A stretch of 64,000 nt of DNA, from assembly GCF_036226685.1 (NCBI RefSeq), contig NZ_CP109009.1, positions 1,240,001-1,304,000 of the forward strand, in the 5' to 3' direction. The stretch is from Streptomyces sp. NBC_00690. GTDB lineage: Bacteria > Actinomycetota > Actinomycetes > Streptomycetales > Streptomycetaceae. Under the pieces are notes generated by a model. It was not told where the DNA came from. It did no database searches and was given only the letters and a program-made list of their open reading frames with translations. The position numbers were made by a program, and so were the translations under genes. Positions 1-7,825 of the stretch are shown one piece after another; the stretch's first letter is position 1, and each line of letters starts with the position of its first letter.

Positions 1-363
1 CGGAATGCCCATGATCTTGCGTCCGGCCGATGCGGCGGGAGTGCCACCGGCACGCAGGGCCATGACGTCGACCAGGGGTGTGCACTCCGCCTTGTCGGCC
101 TTGGTCCCCTTGGCTGCGACGAGATCCACCTTGCCGGCCGGAGTGATCTTGTGGTTGGGCAGGTCGGCCTGCTCCAGCATCAGCTTGTCCAACTCCGCCT
201 GGGACAGCGCCTTGGCCGCCGGGGCGGCGGGTGCGCCCTTCGTTGCCTCCGACTTCGCCTTGTCCTTGGCTGCGGGCTCGTCGGAGCCGCACGCGGTCAC
301 CAACAGGGCGAGCGAGAGTGCGGATGCGGCCAGGGCGGTACGGCGGACAGTGGTGCGACGCAT
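1..363 (-). CDS. Secreted lipoprotein, 3' end cut by window edge
   Basis: The ATG is at 363 and 121 codons are visible before the frame runs off the left edge. The N-terminus has several arginines, then a hydrophobic stretch ending in the lipobox LLVTAC, so the product should be a lipid-anchored extracytoplasmic protein. After the cysteine comes a Lys/Ala-rich linker (GSDEPAAKDKAKSEA) and then a globular part containing QAELDKLMLEQADLP. That part resembles the many Streptomyces lipoproteins of unknown function, and I cannot assign a role. The upstream region (364-715) is shared with a divergent membrane-protein gene and holds two palindromes. The lipoprotein call is firm; the function is unknown. 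Confidence 0.85.
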   Translation of the reverse strand, partial: MRRTTVRRTALAASALSLALLVTACGSDEPAAKDKAKSEATKGAPAAPAAKALSQAELDKLMLEQADLPNHKITPAGKVDLVAAKGTKADKAECTPLVDVMALRAGGTPAASAGRKIMGIP

Positions 364-715
364 GAGAACGGCATTCCTTCGAGTCGATGAACGACGCTCC
401 CCCCTCGGAATCGTCGTGGCCCGAATGTATGGCCCGCCGACGGCGAATGATCAACATACTGACCCCTCGCGGCGATTGTGATGGCAGCGCAATCGCACAT
501 CCGCACAATCGAGATCCGGTTGTGTACAACCCTCCGAACGTTGTCCATATATGGGGTGCAACAGCCGATTCTGCGCCCCGCGGGCACCAGCACCCAAGCC
601 CATCGATCTGGACTTCCCTCACCCCGGTCCACAAAAACCGTGTCCCTGCCGTTACCGTGTGGGCCGGCCCTGCGAAGACTCCGCGTCGAACCCGCAGGGC
701 ATGGGGAGTTCCGTC
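364..715. other. Divergent intergenic region, no gene seen
   Basis: About 350 bp separate the lipoprotein (minus) from the membrane protein (plus). ORFs here have no family resemblance and look like overlap artefacts. The stretch is less GC-rich than its surroundings and carries two palindromes (518-531 and 545-554), so it is probably a promoter region for one or both flanking genes. Confidence 0.6.
518..554. promoter_or_regulatory. Two adjacent palindromes, candidate operator region
   Basis: GGTTGTGTACAACC at 518-531 has perfect 6-bp arms around GT. CCATATATGG at 545-554 is a perfect 10-bp palindrome. Both lie in the divergent region upstream of the lipoprotein and the O-antigen-ligase-like gene. 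Regulator binding is inferred from symmetry alone. Confidence 0.4.
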
Positions 716-1813
716 ATGGATCGGGGGGTCGGCGGAGTGGCTGGACCGGGCGGGTACCGCAGACAGGAGCGGGGCAGGGCGGTCGATGTGGTCGGGGGCG
801 TGATTCTCGGCGGCTGCGCCACCTGGTCGCTGATCAGCGCGGCCGGCCGCGATGCCAGACCCGAGGGCGTGCTCCTGGCCGTGTTCGCGGTGGCCGCGGG
901 ATACGCCTGCGGGAGGATCAGCGGCACGCTCCTACCGGTGGGTGCAGCCTCTGCGGTCGCCGTGGCTGCGCTGTGCCTGGCGGTCGTCTCCCCGCACGGC
1001 GTACCGGGTGTGTACACGAGCACCCCCGTCCAACCCGGGCAGTTGGGAGCCACCGCCGGCCTGTTGGTGCTCGCCGCAGGCGCCGCCTGCGCCGCCGCGG
1101 CGGCAGCCGGCCCCGGGGCGACCCGTCTCCTGCTGCGCATATTCGCCTTCGCCGTCGTCTGTACGGCGGTCGCCCTGGCTTCGGTGACCGGTGCGGTGGC
1201 GGCAGCGGGCGTCCTGCTCTGCGCACTGGCCACCTCCCGCATGCAACGGCGGGCGATCGCGCTCCTGGGGCTCGCCCTGGCCGCCGCGCTGGTGACCGCC
1301 GTCTCATGGGGAGTGGCAAAGGACGCACTGCCCGACGGATTGACCGACTCGTTGAAGGGCGGACTGACTCATCACCGGGTGGCTCTGTGGCACGACGCGG
1401 TGGCCCTGGCGGAGGCCGATCCGGTACGGGGTGCGGGCCCGGGAGGCTTCGGAGTGCGGAGCACGACCGCCCTGGACTCGGTGGGCGCGGACGGCAAGCC
1501 CCATTCAGCGCCCCTGCAGCAGGCCGCCGAGCAGGGCGTGCCGGGAGTGGTCCTGCTCGCTACGGCATTCGGGTGGTTGCTGTACGGGTTGTGGCGCTCA
1601 CCACGGCCCACTCCCGTGGTGCTCAGCGCAGCGGCGGCACTGACGGCCCTGGCAGTGGTGGCATCGGCCAGCAACGCACTGAGCTTCGCCCCGGTGACCG
1701 CGGGGGCGGGGCTGCTCGCGGGACTGGCCACCGCACGGGTGGGGGTCGGTGACGTACGCGAGAGCGAGGGCAGGGCGTCACCGGCCGCACCGGGTCTGGC
1801 CTCGCGCGCATGA
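716..1813 (+). CDS. Polytopic membrane protein, O-antigen ligase (Wzy_C)-like
   Basis: 365 aa. It consists of about ten hydrophobic segments with a periplasmic-type loop containing HHRVALWHDAVAL and then ADPVRGAGPGGFG. This 'R-x-x-W-x-x-A ... P-x-x-G-x-G-x-G-x-F' pattern is characteristic of O-antigen ligase/polymerase (Wzy_C) proteins, which transfer or polymerise glycans on undecaprenyl carriers at the outer face of the membrane. The start at 716 is chosen because GGGGAG lies 7 nt upstream; an ATG at 701 and a longer frame from 551 have no comparable site. No glycan-biosynthesis cluster surrounds it, so the substrate is unknown. Confidence 0.65.
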   Translation: MDRGVGGVAGPGGYRRQERGRAVDVVGGVILGGCATWSLISAAGRDARPEGVLLAVFAVAAGYACGRISGTLLPVGAASAVAVAALCLAVVSPHGVPGVYTSTPVQPGQLGATAGLLVLAAGAACAAAAAAGPGATRLLLRIFAFAVVCTAVALASVTGAVAAAGVLLCALATSRMQRRAIALLGLALAAALVTAVSWGVAKDALPDGLTDSLKGGLTHHRVALWHDAVALAEADPVRGAGPGGFGVRSTTALDSVGADGKPHSAPLQQAAEQGVPGVVLLATAFGWLLYGLWRSPRPTPVVLSAAAALTALAVVASASNALSFAPVTAGAGLLAGLATARVGVGDVRESEGRASPAAPGLASRA

Positions 1814-1939
1814 CAGCCGGTCCAGCACGGGGACCGGGAATCGTGCGATGCAGAGCGCGCACGGCCGAGCAGAAGCACTCGAACCATCGGCGCGGGGCAT
1901 CGCCGGGGCAGCCCGATCCGTGCCGCCCAGCCGCCCGCC

Positions 1940-2518
1940 TCAGCCCTGGACGGCCGCCGCGTGGCCCGGATGCCCCGGAGTCAGCAGATCGCGCACGGCG
2001 CGTACGGCCGCTTCGGCGTCGTCAACCGTCACCGTGAAGGTCCTGCCGTCGCCGAGTGTGAAGACGACGGCCTCCCCACGGCGGACGATGACTGCCGTGC
2101 CGCGCTCGGGACGCCAGCGATAGCCCCAGCCGCCCCACTGACGTGGGGTGACCTGGGGTGCGAAGTCCGCGCCCACGACGTGGGAGAGGGGAATCCGCCG
2201 CCGGGGCAGCCCCATGTGACCACAACGGACCTCGACGAAATCGCTGTCGACGGTGACCGCCACATGGACGAAGGCCAGGGTTCCGTAGAGCATCAGCAGA
2301 CCTGCGGCGACGCAGCCGACGACGGACATCACCAGGGGGATGATCCCTGCGGTCCAGTTCGATTCGACGGCGAGTTCCACGCCGAGTGCGATGCATGCGG
2401 CGCCCGCAACGGCAAGCAGCCACTGGATGCGATTGGTGGCACGGCCGGTCCACACCGCAGGCACGGGTTCGACGGAGTGCGCGGTGGGACGCAACGAGTC
2501 ATCGAAGTGGTCCCTCAT
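1940..2518 (-). CDS. Membrane protein with bacterial PH-like domain
   Basis: 192 aa. A cytoplasmic N-terminus is followed by two close transmembrane segments (about residues 33-53 and 60-85). A C-terminal beta-rich domain then includes DSDFVEVRCG, RIPLSHVVGADF and FTLGDGRTFTVTV, the layout of small actinobacterial membrane proteins with a bacterial PH-type (YdbT/PH-6-like) domain. Function is not established for this family. It converges on the upstream membrane protein and lies 95 bp from the racemase gene on the same strand. Confidence 0.55.
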   Translation of the reverse strand: MRDHFDDSLRPTAHSVEPVPAVWTGRATNRIQWLLAVAGAACIALGVELAVESNWTAGIIPLVMSVVGCVAAGLLMLYGTLAFVHVAVTVDSDFVEVRCGHMGLPRRRIPLSHVVGADFAPQVTPRQWGGWGYRWRPERGTAVIVRRGEAVVFTLGDGRTFTVTVDDAEAAVRAVRDLLTPGHPGHAAAVQG

Positions 2519-2613
2519 GCCAAGCAGAGTACCCAGCTTCCCGGAGCTCGGCCCGGGTCCATGAGCAAGGTCACCCCTGCCGCCTCGGTGCTGTTGCCGC
2601 GCTGCCCGCGGCG

Positions 2614-3393
2614 TCAGCGCACGGGGGTGGCCGCGTGCAGCGACCTGGCCTCGACATAGCTCATGGCCTGCACGGACAGTGCGGACTCCCGGCCGCTGTG
2701 GAGCACGGTGACCCGGCCGCCGATGGGCGTTCCCGGTGCGCTGGCATCCGTACGAGCCACCCGGCGCAACGCCTGCGCCGCGACGGCCTCGGCTGACCCG
2801 TAGAGGACGACCGGGACTCCGACGGCTGTGCGAATGCGCTCGGCCACGAGTTCGTAGTGGGTGCAGCCGAGGACGATCGCCCGCACACCTCGGGGGGTGA
2901 GTGCCGCGGCAGCGGTGATGGCACGGTCGATCATGGTGTCGTCCGCGTGTTGGACACCGTCGGCGAGGCCCGGGCAGGGCACTTCCGTCACGGCGGCGGT
3001 GCCGGCGAAGTCATTGATCAACCGGCGTTGGTAGACACTGCCGGTGGTGGCGGGTGTGGCCCAGATCGCCACCTGCCCGCCGCCCGCAGCGGCGGGCTTG
3101 ATCGCGGGAACCGTTCCGATGATGGGGACCGCGGGCTCCAGTTCCGCTCGGAGCGTGGGCAGTGCGTGCACCGAAGCGGTGTTGCAGGCGACGATCAGCG
3201 CGTCGGGAGCGTGGGCGACGGCGGCCCTGGCCACGGCGAGCGCCCGCTCGGTCACATCGTCCGGTGTGCGCGGTCCCCAGGGCATTCCCTCGGGGTCGGA
3301 GGAGAGCACGAGGTCCGCGTCCGGCCGGAGTCTGCGTACCGCAGCCGCCGCCGCGAGGAGGCCGATTCCGGAATCCATGAGCGCGATCTTCAC
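2614..3393 (-). CDS. Aspartate/glutamate racemase family protein (MurI-like)
   Basis: 259 aa, close to the usual MurI length. Two-domain Asp/Glu racemases use a pair of cysteines; here they are in VACNTAS (N-half) and LGCTHYEL (C-half), and the start motif KIALMDSGIG carries the conserved Asp-Ser-Gly. Glutamate racemase makes D-glutamate for peptidoglycan. However, the region after the first strand (SSDPEGMPWGPRT) departs from the usual 'D-x-A-x-x-P-Y-G' MurI pattern, so this may be a paralogue with another substrate. A GTG start at 3393 fits the family N-terminus; the longer frame upstream overlaps the divergent glycosyltransferase. Catalytic residues appear intact. Confidence 0.75.
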   Translation of the reverse strand: MKIALMDSGIGLLAAAAAVRRLRPDADLVLSSDPEGMPWGPRTPDDVTERALAVARAAVAHAPDALIVACNTASVHALPTLRAELEPAVPIIGTVPAIKPAAAGGGQVAIWATPATTGSVYQRRLINDFAGTAAVTEVPCPGLADGVQHADDTMIDRAITAAAALTPRGVRAIVLGCTHYELVAERIRTAVGVPVVLYGSAEAVAAQALRRVARTDASAPGTPIGGRVTVLHSGRESALSVQAMSYVEARSLHAATPVR

Positions 3394-3451
3394 CCGGTCA
3401 CCATAGTCGACAGCATCGGTGACGCCGTCTGGCTGCGGCAGACTTCGGCTC

Positions 3452-4627
3452 ATGATCGCCCTTGCTTGGATCGCCGTCGGGTCGCTCGCCGCATGGGGGT
3501 GGCTACTGCTGGGCCAAGGGTTCTTCTGGTGTACGGACCAGCGGCTGCCCCACCGTGTCCCTCTGCGGGATTCTTGGCCCGATGTCGCCGTCGTGGTGCC
3601 CGCACGCGACGAGGCCGCGATGTTGCCGACCACCCTTCCGACCCTCCTGGCCCAGGACTATCCGGGACGGGCCAGGGTGATCCTGGTGGACGACGGGAGC
3701 ACGGACGGCACCGGCGGATTGGCGCAGGAGTTGGCCGGGCGCCACGGAGGACTGCCGCTGACCGTGGTCGACCCGGGGGAACCGGAGCCCGGCTGGACCG
3801 GGAAACTGTGGGCACTGCGCCACGGCATGGCCGTGGCCCGGACGGACGGGCCGGAGTACCTCCTGTTCACGGACGCCGACATCGCCCACGCGCCCGACAG
3901 CCTGCGCGCACTGGTGGAAGCGGCGCGGGCGGGTGGTTGGGACCTGGTCTCCCAGATGGCGCGCCTGCGGACGGTGAGCGGTTGGGAGCGGCTGATCGTG
4001 CCGGCCTTCGTCTACTTCTTCGGCCAGCTCTACCCCTTCCGGTGGGTCAACCGACCGACGGCGAGAACCGCGGCTGCCGCCGGCGGGTGCGTATTGCTGC
4101 GCAGGGCGGTGGCGGAGCGGGCCGGTGTGCCCGAGTCGATCCGAGGGGCGGTCATCGACGATGTGTCGCTGGCGCGCGCCGTCCAACGGGCGGGCGGACG
4201 GATCTGGTTGGGCCTCGCCGAACGGGTGGACAGCGTGCGGCCCTATCCGCGGTTGGCGGACCTGTGGCACATGGTGGCGCGGAGCGCGTACGCACAGTTG
4301 GCGTACAACCCCTTGTTGCTCGCGGGGACCGTGATGTGCCTCGCCGTGGTCTATCTGGCACCGCCGATCGCGGTGTGCGCGGCGCTCCTGACGGCGAACG
4401 CGGTGGCGGGCTGGGCGGGTGGGCTCGCCTGGGCGGTGATGATGGGGACGTATCTGCCGACGCTGCGCTACTACCGGCAGTCCCCGCTGTTCGCTCTGCT
4501 GCTGCCGTTCATCGGGTTGCTCTATCTGCTGATGACCGTGGATTCGGCGGTGCAGCACCATCGCGGCCGGGGCGCGGCGTGGAAGGGGCGTACGTACGCC
4601 CGCCCCACGCCGGCACCGGAACGCTGA
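3452..4627 (+). CDS. Family 2 glycosyltransferase, HpnB-like
   Basis: 391 aa. An N-terminal membrane anchor (about residues 3-22) precedes a GT-A domain with VAVVVPARDEAAMLP, the nucleotide-sugar motif VILVDDGSTDGT, the DxD-type FTDADIAHAP, and an acceptor-loop region IDDVSLARAVQRAGG. Three C-terminal transmembrane helices follow. This order, and VYFFGQLYPFRWVN, match the hopanoid-associated glycosyltransferase HpnB group. No other hopanoid genes are in the window, so a hopanoid substrate is inference. The ATG at 3452 places the TM helix at the N-terminus; the gene is divergent from the racemase with only 58 bp between starts. Confidence 0.7.
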   Translation: MIALAWIAVGSLAAWGWLLLGQGFFWCTDQRLPHRVPLRDSWPDVAVVVPARDEAAMLPTTLPTLLAQDYPGRARVILVDDGSTDGTGGLAQELAGRHGGLPLTVVDPGEPEPGWTGKLWALRHGMAVARTDGPEYLLFTDADIAHAPDSLRALVEAARAGGWDLVSQMARLRTVSGWERLIVPAFVYFFGQLYPFRWVNRPTARTAAAAGGCVLLRRAVAERAGVPESIRGAVIDDVSLARAVQRAGGRIWLGLAERVDSVRPYPRLADLWHMVARSAYAQLAYNPLLLAGTVMCLAVVYLAPPIAVCAALLTANAVAGWAGGLAWAVMMGTYLPTLRYYRQSPLFALLLPFIGLLYLLMTVDSAVQHHRGRGAAWKGRTYARPTPAPER

Positions 4628-4671
4628 ACCGCTACAACCGCTACAACCGCTACAACCGCTACAACCGCTAC
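4627..4671. repeat. Tandem 9-bp repeat, five copies
   Basis: Five perfect head-to-tail copies of AACCGCTAC lie between the stop of the glycosyltransferase and the stop of the convergent TerD gene. The unit is a multiple of three but lies outside both reading frames, so copy-number changes should not alter either protein. Confidence 0.95.
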
Positions 4672-4681
4672 AAAGAAGAGG

Positions 4682-5992
4682 TCACTTGCGGCCCGGTGTC
4701 CAGTTCATGCCCCAGCCGTACGTCTGGTCCATGGTCCGCTGGGGACTCACCCCCCGTTCCGGGACGAGGAAGCGGGCCTCGCGCTTCACAACGAGGTCCG
4801 AACCGGTGTTGGTGATCAGCGCGAGTGAGCAGACGGTGGACGGAACGGTGCATTCGCCGAGCGAGAACTCGATGGGCGCACCGTGTTGGGGCTGGAGGGT
4901 GACCGTCGCATCGAGGTCGGCGAAACTGCGCGCGCCTTCGTAGATGGTGACGAAGATGACCACTCGACGGAGGTCGTTCCGATGGTCGAGGTTGATGGTC
5001 AGATTCTCGCCGGAGGTGCCGCCGGTGCGGTCGTCGCCGTCGAGGTGGATGTAGGGGGCCTGGTTCAGCGCGCCGAAGGCGTTGCCCAGCGACTGGACCA
5101 CACCCTTGCGCCCGTCGGTGAGTTCGTAGAGGGCGCAGAGGTCGAGGTCGAGATCGCCGTGCATGGCGATGGCCCGGCCGAGCTTGGCCCCCCAGCCCTT
5201 GAACTGCTTGCGCACCTGCCAGCTGAGGTTGACGCGCAGCGCCCCGGATGTGCCGCCCTGCTTGGTGAGGGAGACGGACGGGGTCTCCTTGGTCAGGGTC
5301 ACCTTGGACAGCCGTACGGGGGTGGGCGCAGCGGCCGGGGGCGGTGTCGGGGTGGCAGGGGCCGGAGCGGGTGTCGGTGCGGGTGTCGGTGCGGGCGCGC
5401 GGAGGTGCATGGTGGCGTTGGAGGTGTCCGGTGCTGCGCTGACCGGGGGCGGGGTCCGTTGGGGTTCGTCGACGGTGATCCCGTAGTCGGTCGCCAGCCC
5501 GGCCAGCCCGGTGCCGTACCCCTGTCCTACCGCGCGGAACTTCCAGGCCCCTTGGCGCCGGTAGAACTCGCCGAGCACGAAGGCCGTCTCGACGCTGGCG
5601 TCCTGGCTGTCGTACCGGGCGATCTCGGCCCCGGTGGAGGCGTCGGTGACCCGGACGTAGAGCCCGGGTACCTGGCCGAAGCTGCCGCCGTCGGCCGATG
5701 CGGCGAGCACGATCCGCTCGATCGTGGGCTCCACGGCGGTCAGGTCCACATGGAGGCGGTCGGTCACCGGGTCGGAGTCGGACTGTTTGCCTTCGTGCCG
5801 GACCGCCCCGGAGGCATGGGTGGGTTGGTTGTAGAAGACGAAGTCCGCGTCCGAGCGGACCTTGCCGGAACCGGAGTCGAGCAGCAGTGCGGAGGCATCG
5901 ACGTCGGGAACGGCGGGACCCGCCCCCCAGCCCAGTTCGACCCGGACCTGCGGCGCAGGCACCGGAGTGTTACTCCCTTTTTGCATGGACAT
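4682..5992 (-). CDS. Two-domain TerD family protein
   Basis: 436 aa. The N-terminal TerD domain (about residues 3-170) starts [10 protein letters not shown] and has the family features [21 protein letters not shown] and [21 protein letters not shown] Pro/Ala linker (about 177-224) leads to a second TerD-like domain (225-436) starting [19 protein letters not shown] and including [10 protein letters not shown]. TerD proteins bind calcium through Asp-rich loops and occur in tellurite-resistance and phage-inhibition clusters; Streptomyces carry many dispersed copies with developmental or stress roles. No other ter gene is nearby. An alternative start is the ATG at 6004. Confidence 0.85.
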   Translation of the reverse strand: MSMQKGSNTPVPAPQVRVELGWGAGPAVPDVDASALLLDSGSGKVRSDADFVFYNQPTHASGAVRHEGKQSDSDPVTDRLHVDLTAVEPTIERIVLAASADGGSFGQVPGLYVRVTDASTGAEIARYDSQDASVETAFVLGEFYRRQGAWKFRAVGQGYGTGLAGLATDYGITVDEPQRTPPPVSAAPDTSNATMHLRAPAPTPAPTPAPAPATPTPPPAAAPTPVRLSKVTLTKETPSVSLTKQGGTSGALRVNLSWQVRKQFKGWGAKLGRAIAMHGDLDLDLCALYELTDGRKGVVQSLGNAFGALNQAPYIHLDGDDRTGGTSGENLTINLDHRNDLRRVVIFVTIYEGARSFADLDATVTLQPQHGAPIEFSLGECTVPSTVCSLALITNTGSDLVVKREARFLVPERGVSPQRTMDQTYGWGMNWTPGRK

Positions 5993-6247
5993 GCTTGCCC
6001 CCATCACGAGCTCCGAGCATCTGAATTGGTTCACCGAGGGTCAAACCTAGCCCTCATCGGGCCCATCAGACGTCTCCGGACCCACCAGTAACCGCCTCCG
6101 AGCTCGCCCTTTACACGATTCCTACGTCACAGCGCGACCGTTTTTCCCGGGTTCGGTCCCATTGGAGCTCAACAGTCGGTCATATCTCCGGAAACAACCC
6201 TCTTATCGGGCTCCCCAAAACCACATCGTGGGCTTAACTTATGTGCC

Positions 6248-6712
6248 ATGACCTCCCCCCGCTCCACTTACGGCGGCGGCTACTACTCCGCTCCGTCGTT
6301 CGCTGACACCCCGATCTACGACTCTCTGGTCGCAGAGCGGGGCACGCCTCAGATCGCTCCGATCCGAGTGCCTGCCGCCTACGACACCGGCAACAGCTAT
6401 CTGCCGGCGCTCCCCGCGGCACTCCCCGCTCTTCCGGCTGGGCCATCGGCGCCCCAGCCCGCATACGGCTACGGGCAACAGGTTCCGGTTCCGCAGCCCA
6501 TGCCGCTGCAACAGGCCCCTGCGCCGTACATCCCCCAGCAGCAGCCGGTGCCGCCCCGCGGTTATCCCGCGCAGCAGGGCTACCCGCAGCAGCAACGTCC
6601 GCCGGCCACGGGCTACGAGGCGATGCGCCCCGCCGCTCCTCGCCCAGCGCCGGCACCGGGCCCCGGCTACACCGACCCGTACAACCGCCCCTACCCGGGG
6701 CAGGGTTACTAG
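6248..6712 (+). CDS. Pro/Gln/Tyr-rich conserved Streptomyces protein (DUF6643-like)
   Basis: 154 aa with low complexity. A conserved-looking N-terminus (TSPRSTYGGGYYSAPSF, then ADTPIYDSLVAERGTPQIAP) is followed by a Pro/Gln/Gly/Tyr tail without predicted globular structure. I recall such proteins as DUF6643 in Streptomyces; function is unknown. There is no transmembrane segment. The gene is divergent from the TerD gene, and a TTAACT element lies just upstream of the ATG, consistent with a very short leader. Confidence 0.65.
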   Translation: MTSPRSTYGGGYYSAPSFADTPIYDSLVAERGTPQIAPIRVPAAYDTGNSYLPALPAALPALPAGPSAPQPAYGYGQQVPVPQPMPLQQAPAPYIPQQQPVPPRGYPAQQGYPQQQRPPATGYEAMRPAAPRPAPAPGPGYTDPYNRPYPGQGY

Positions 6713-6985
6713 GGACGGTCCGTCAAGCCCCCGCCCGCTCCCGTCTCCTTCCCGCTCCCCCTTCTCCTTTCCGGACCGCCTGCGGCGGACTGCCATGGGT
6801 ATGAAGTGTTCCCTTCTGGTGAGGTCTGTGGGAACACGGCATCCCGTGCGCACGTTGGGTAGAGGGGACGGGACGGCCAAGGGCTCGCCGCACGACACCA
6901 GGACGCACAGGGTCCGCTGGGACTCGTAGGATGCGTGGTGGTGTTGTGCGGCACCGTGCTGTCCGGACGGCAAGGGGGTGTGGGC

Positions 6986-7594
6986 ATGCATGCGGCACGG
7001 GGTGTCTGGCGTTGGCGCGGCAATCCCCTGCGCCGGGCCACCGATCAGATCGAGGCGTGGATGGCGTTGAGCGCCGCGCTGCTCCTGGTCACCGTCGCCC
7101 CCGCGTTCGGTTGGCTGGTCGGCTCGGCCACCGATGATTCCCTCCGTCAGTCGATGCGGCTCCAGCGGCAGCAGCGCCACCAGACCACGGCGACGGTGGT
7201 GAGTCCCTCCCCTCCCGCGAAGGCCCGCTCGCACGATCCCGACGCCAGTGCGGCGGACCACCAGCAGCGCACGGTCACGGCTCAGTGGCGCGCGGTGGAC
7301 GGTGGCAGGCACACCGGTGCGATCGCGACCGTTCTGGACAGACCCCGGGCAGGTGATCGAGTCACCATCTGGACCGACGCCCGCGGTCATGTCGTCACCC
7401 GTCCCTTGGACTTGGCGACCGTTCGTGTGCACTCGGCGCTCACCGGGGTGGGCGCCGCACTGTCCGCAGCGGGAGCGCTCGAATGCGCCAGACGCCTGGC
7501 GCTGTGGCGTCTGGTGCGGCGCAGACACGACCGTCTGGACCGAGCCTGGGCTGCCGTCGGACCGGATTGGGGACGTACCGGTACGGGCAGCTGA
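6986..7594 (+). CDS. Rv1733c-like two-TM membrane protein
   Basis: 202 aa. The pattern is typical of actinobacterial Rv1733c-like proteins: a basic N-terminus (RWRGNPLRRATDQIEAW), a first TM segment (about 27-48), an extracytoplasmic domain with TAQWRAVDGGRHTGAI and TIWTDARGHV, a second TM (about 148-168), and a basic tail. Members are conserved membrane antigens of unknown biochemical role. The ATG at 6986 is favoured by GGGGG 7 nt upstream. Confidence 0.75.
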   Translation: MHAARGVWRWRGNPLRRATDQIEAWMALSAALLLVTVAPAFGWLVGSATDDSLRQSMRLQRQQRHQTTATVVSPSPPAKARSHDPDASAADHQQRTVTAQWRAVDGGRHTGAIATVLDRPRAGDRVTIWTDARGHVVTRPLDLATVRVHSALTGVGAALSAAGALECARRLALWRLVRRRHDRLDRAWAAVGPDWGRTGTGS

Positions 7595-7825
7595 CCTCCT
7601 GATTCGTCAACTCCCGACGCGTGCGCGCGCTACGGTGGGGCGACCCCGTCGAGAAGTGTCTGGGGAGTGGGCCTGTCGTGCGATCAGGACGTACTCAGGA
7701 CAGAGTTTGACGCGGGCGCGGTAGTCGCGGGCGAGTCGGTCACGATGGAGACAGGCCCGTAGGGGGCGTTCCCCTCCCCGAGGCGCGCCGAATCCGAACA
7801 CACGAGGTGGGGGCAGAGCAGCACG

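Noticed and set aside
2857..4815. 652-codon plus-strand frame
   Set aside because: It overlaps the racemase antisense and the glycosyltransferase in another frame. Composition is Arg/Gly-rich with no domain.
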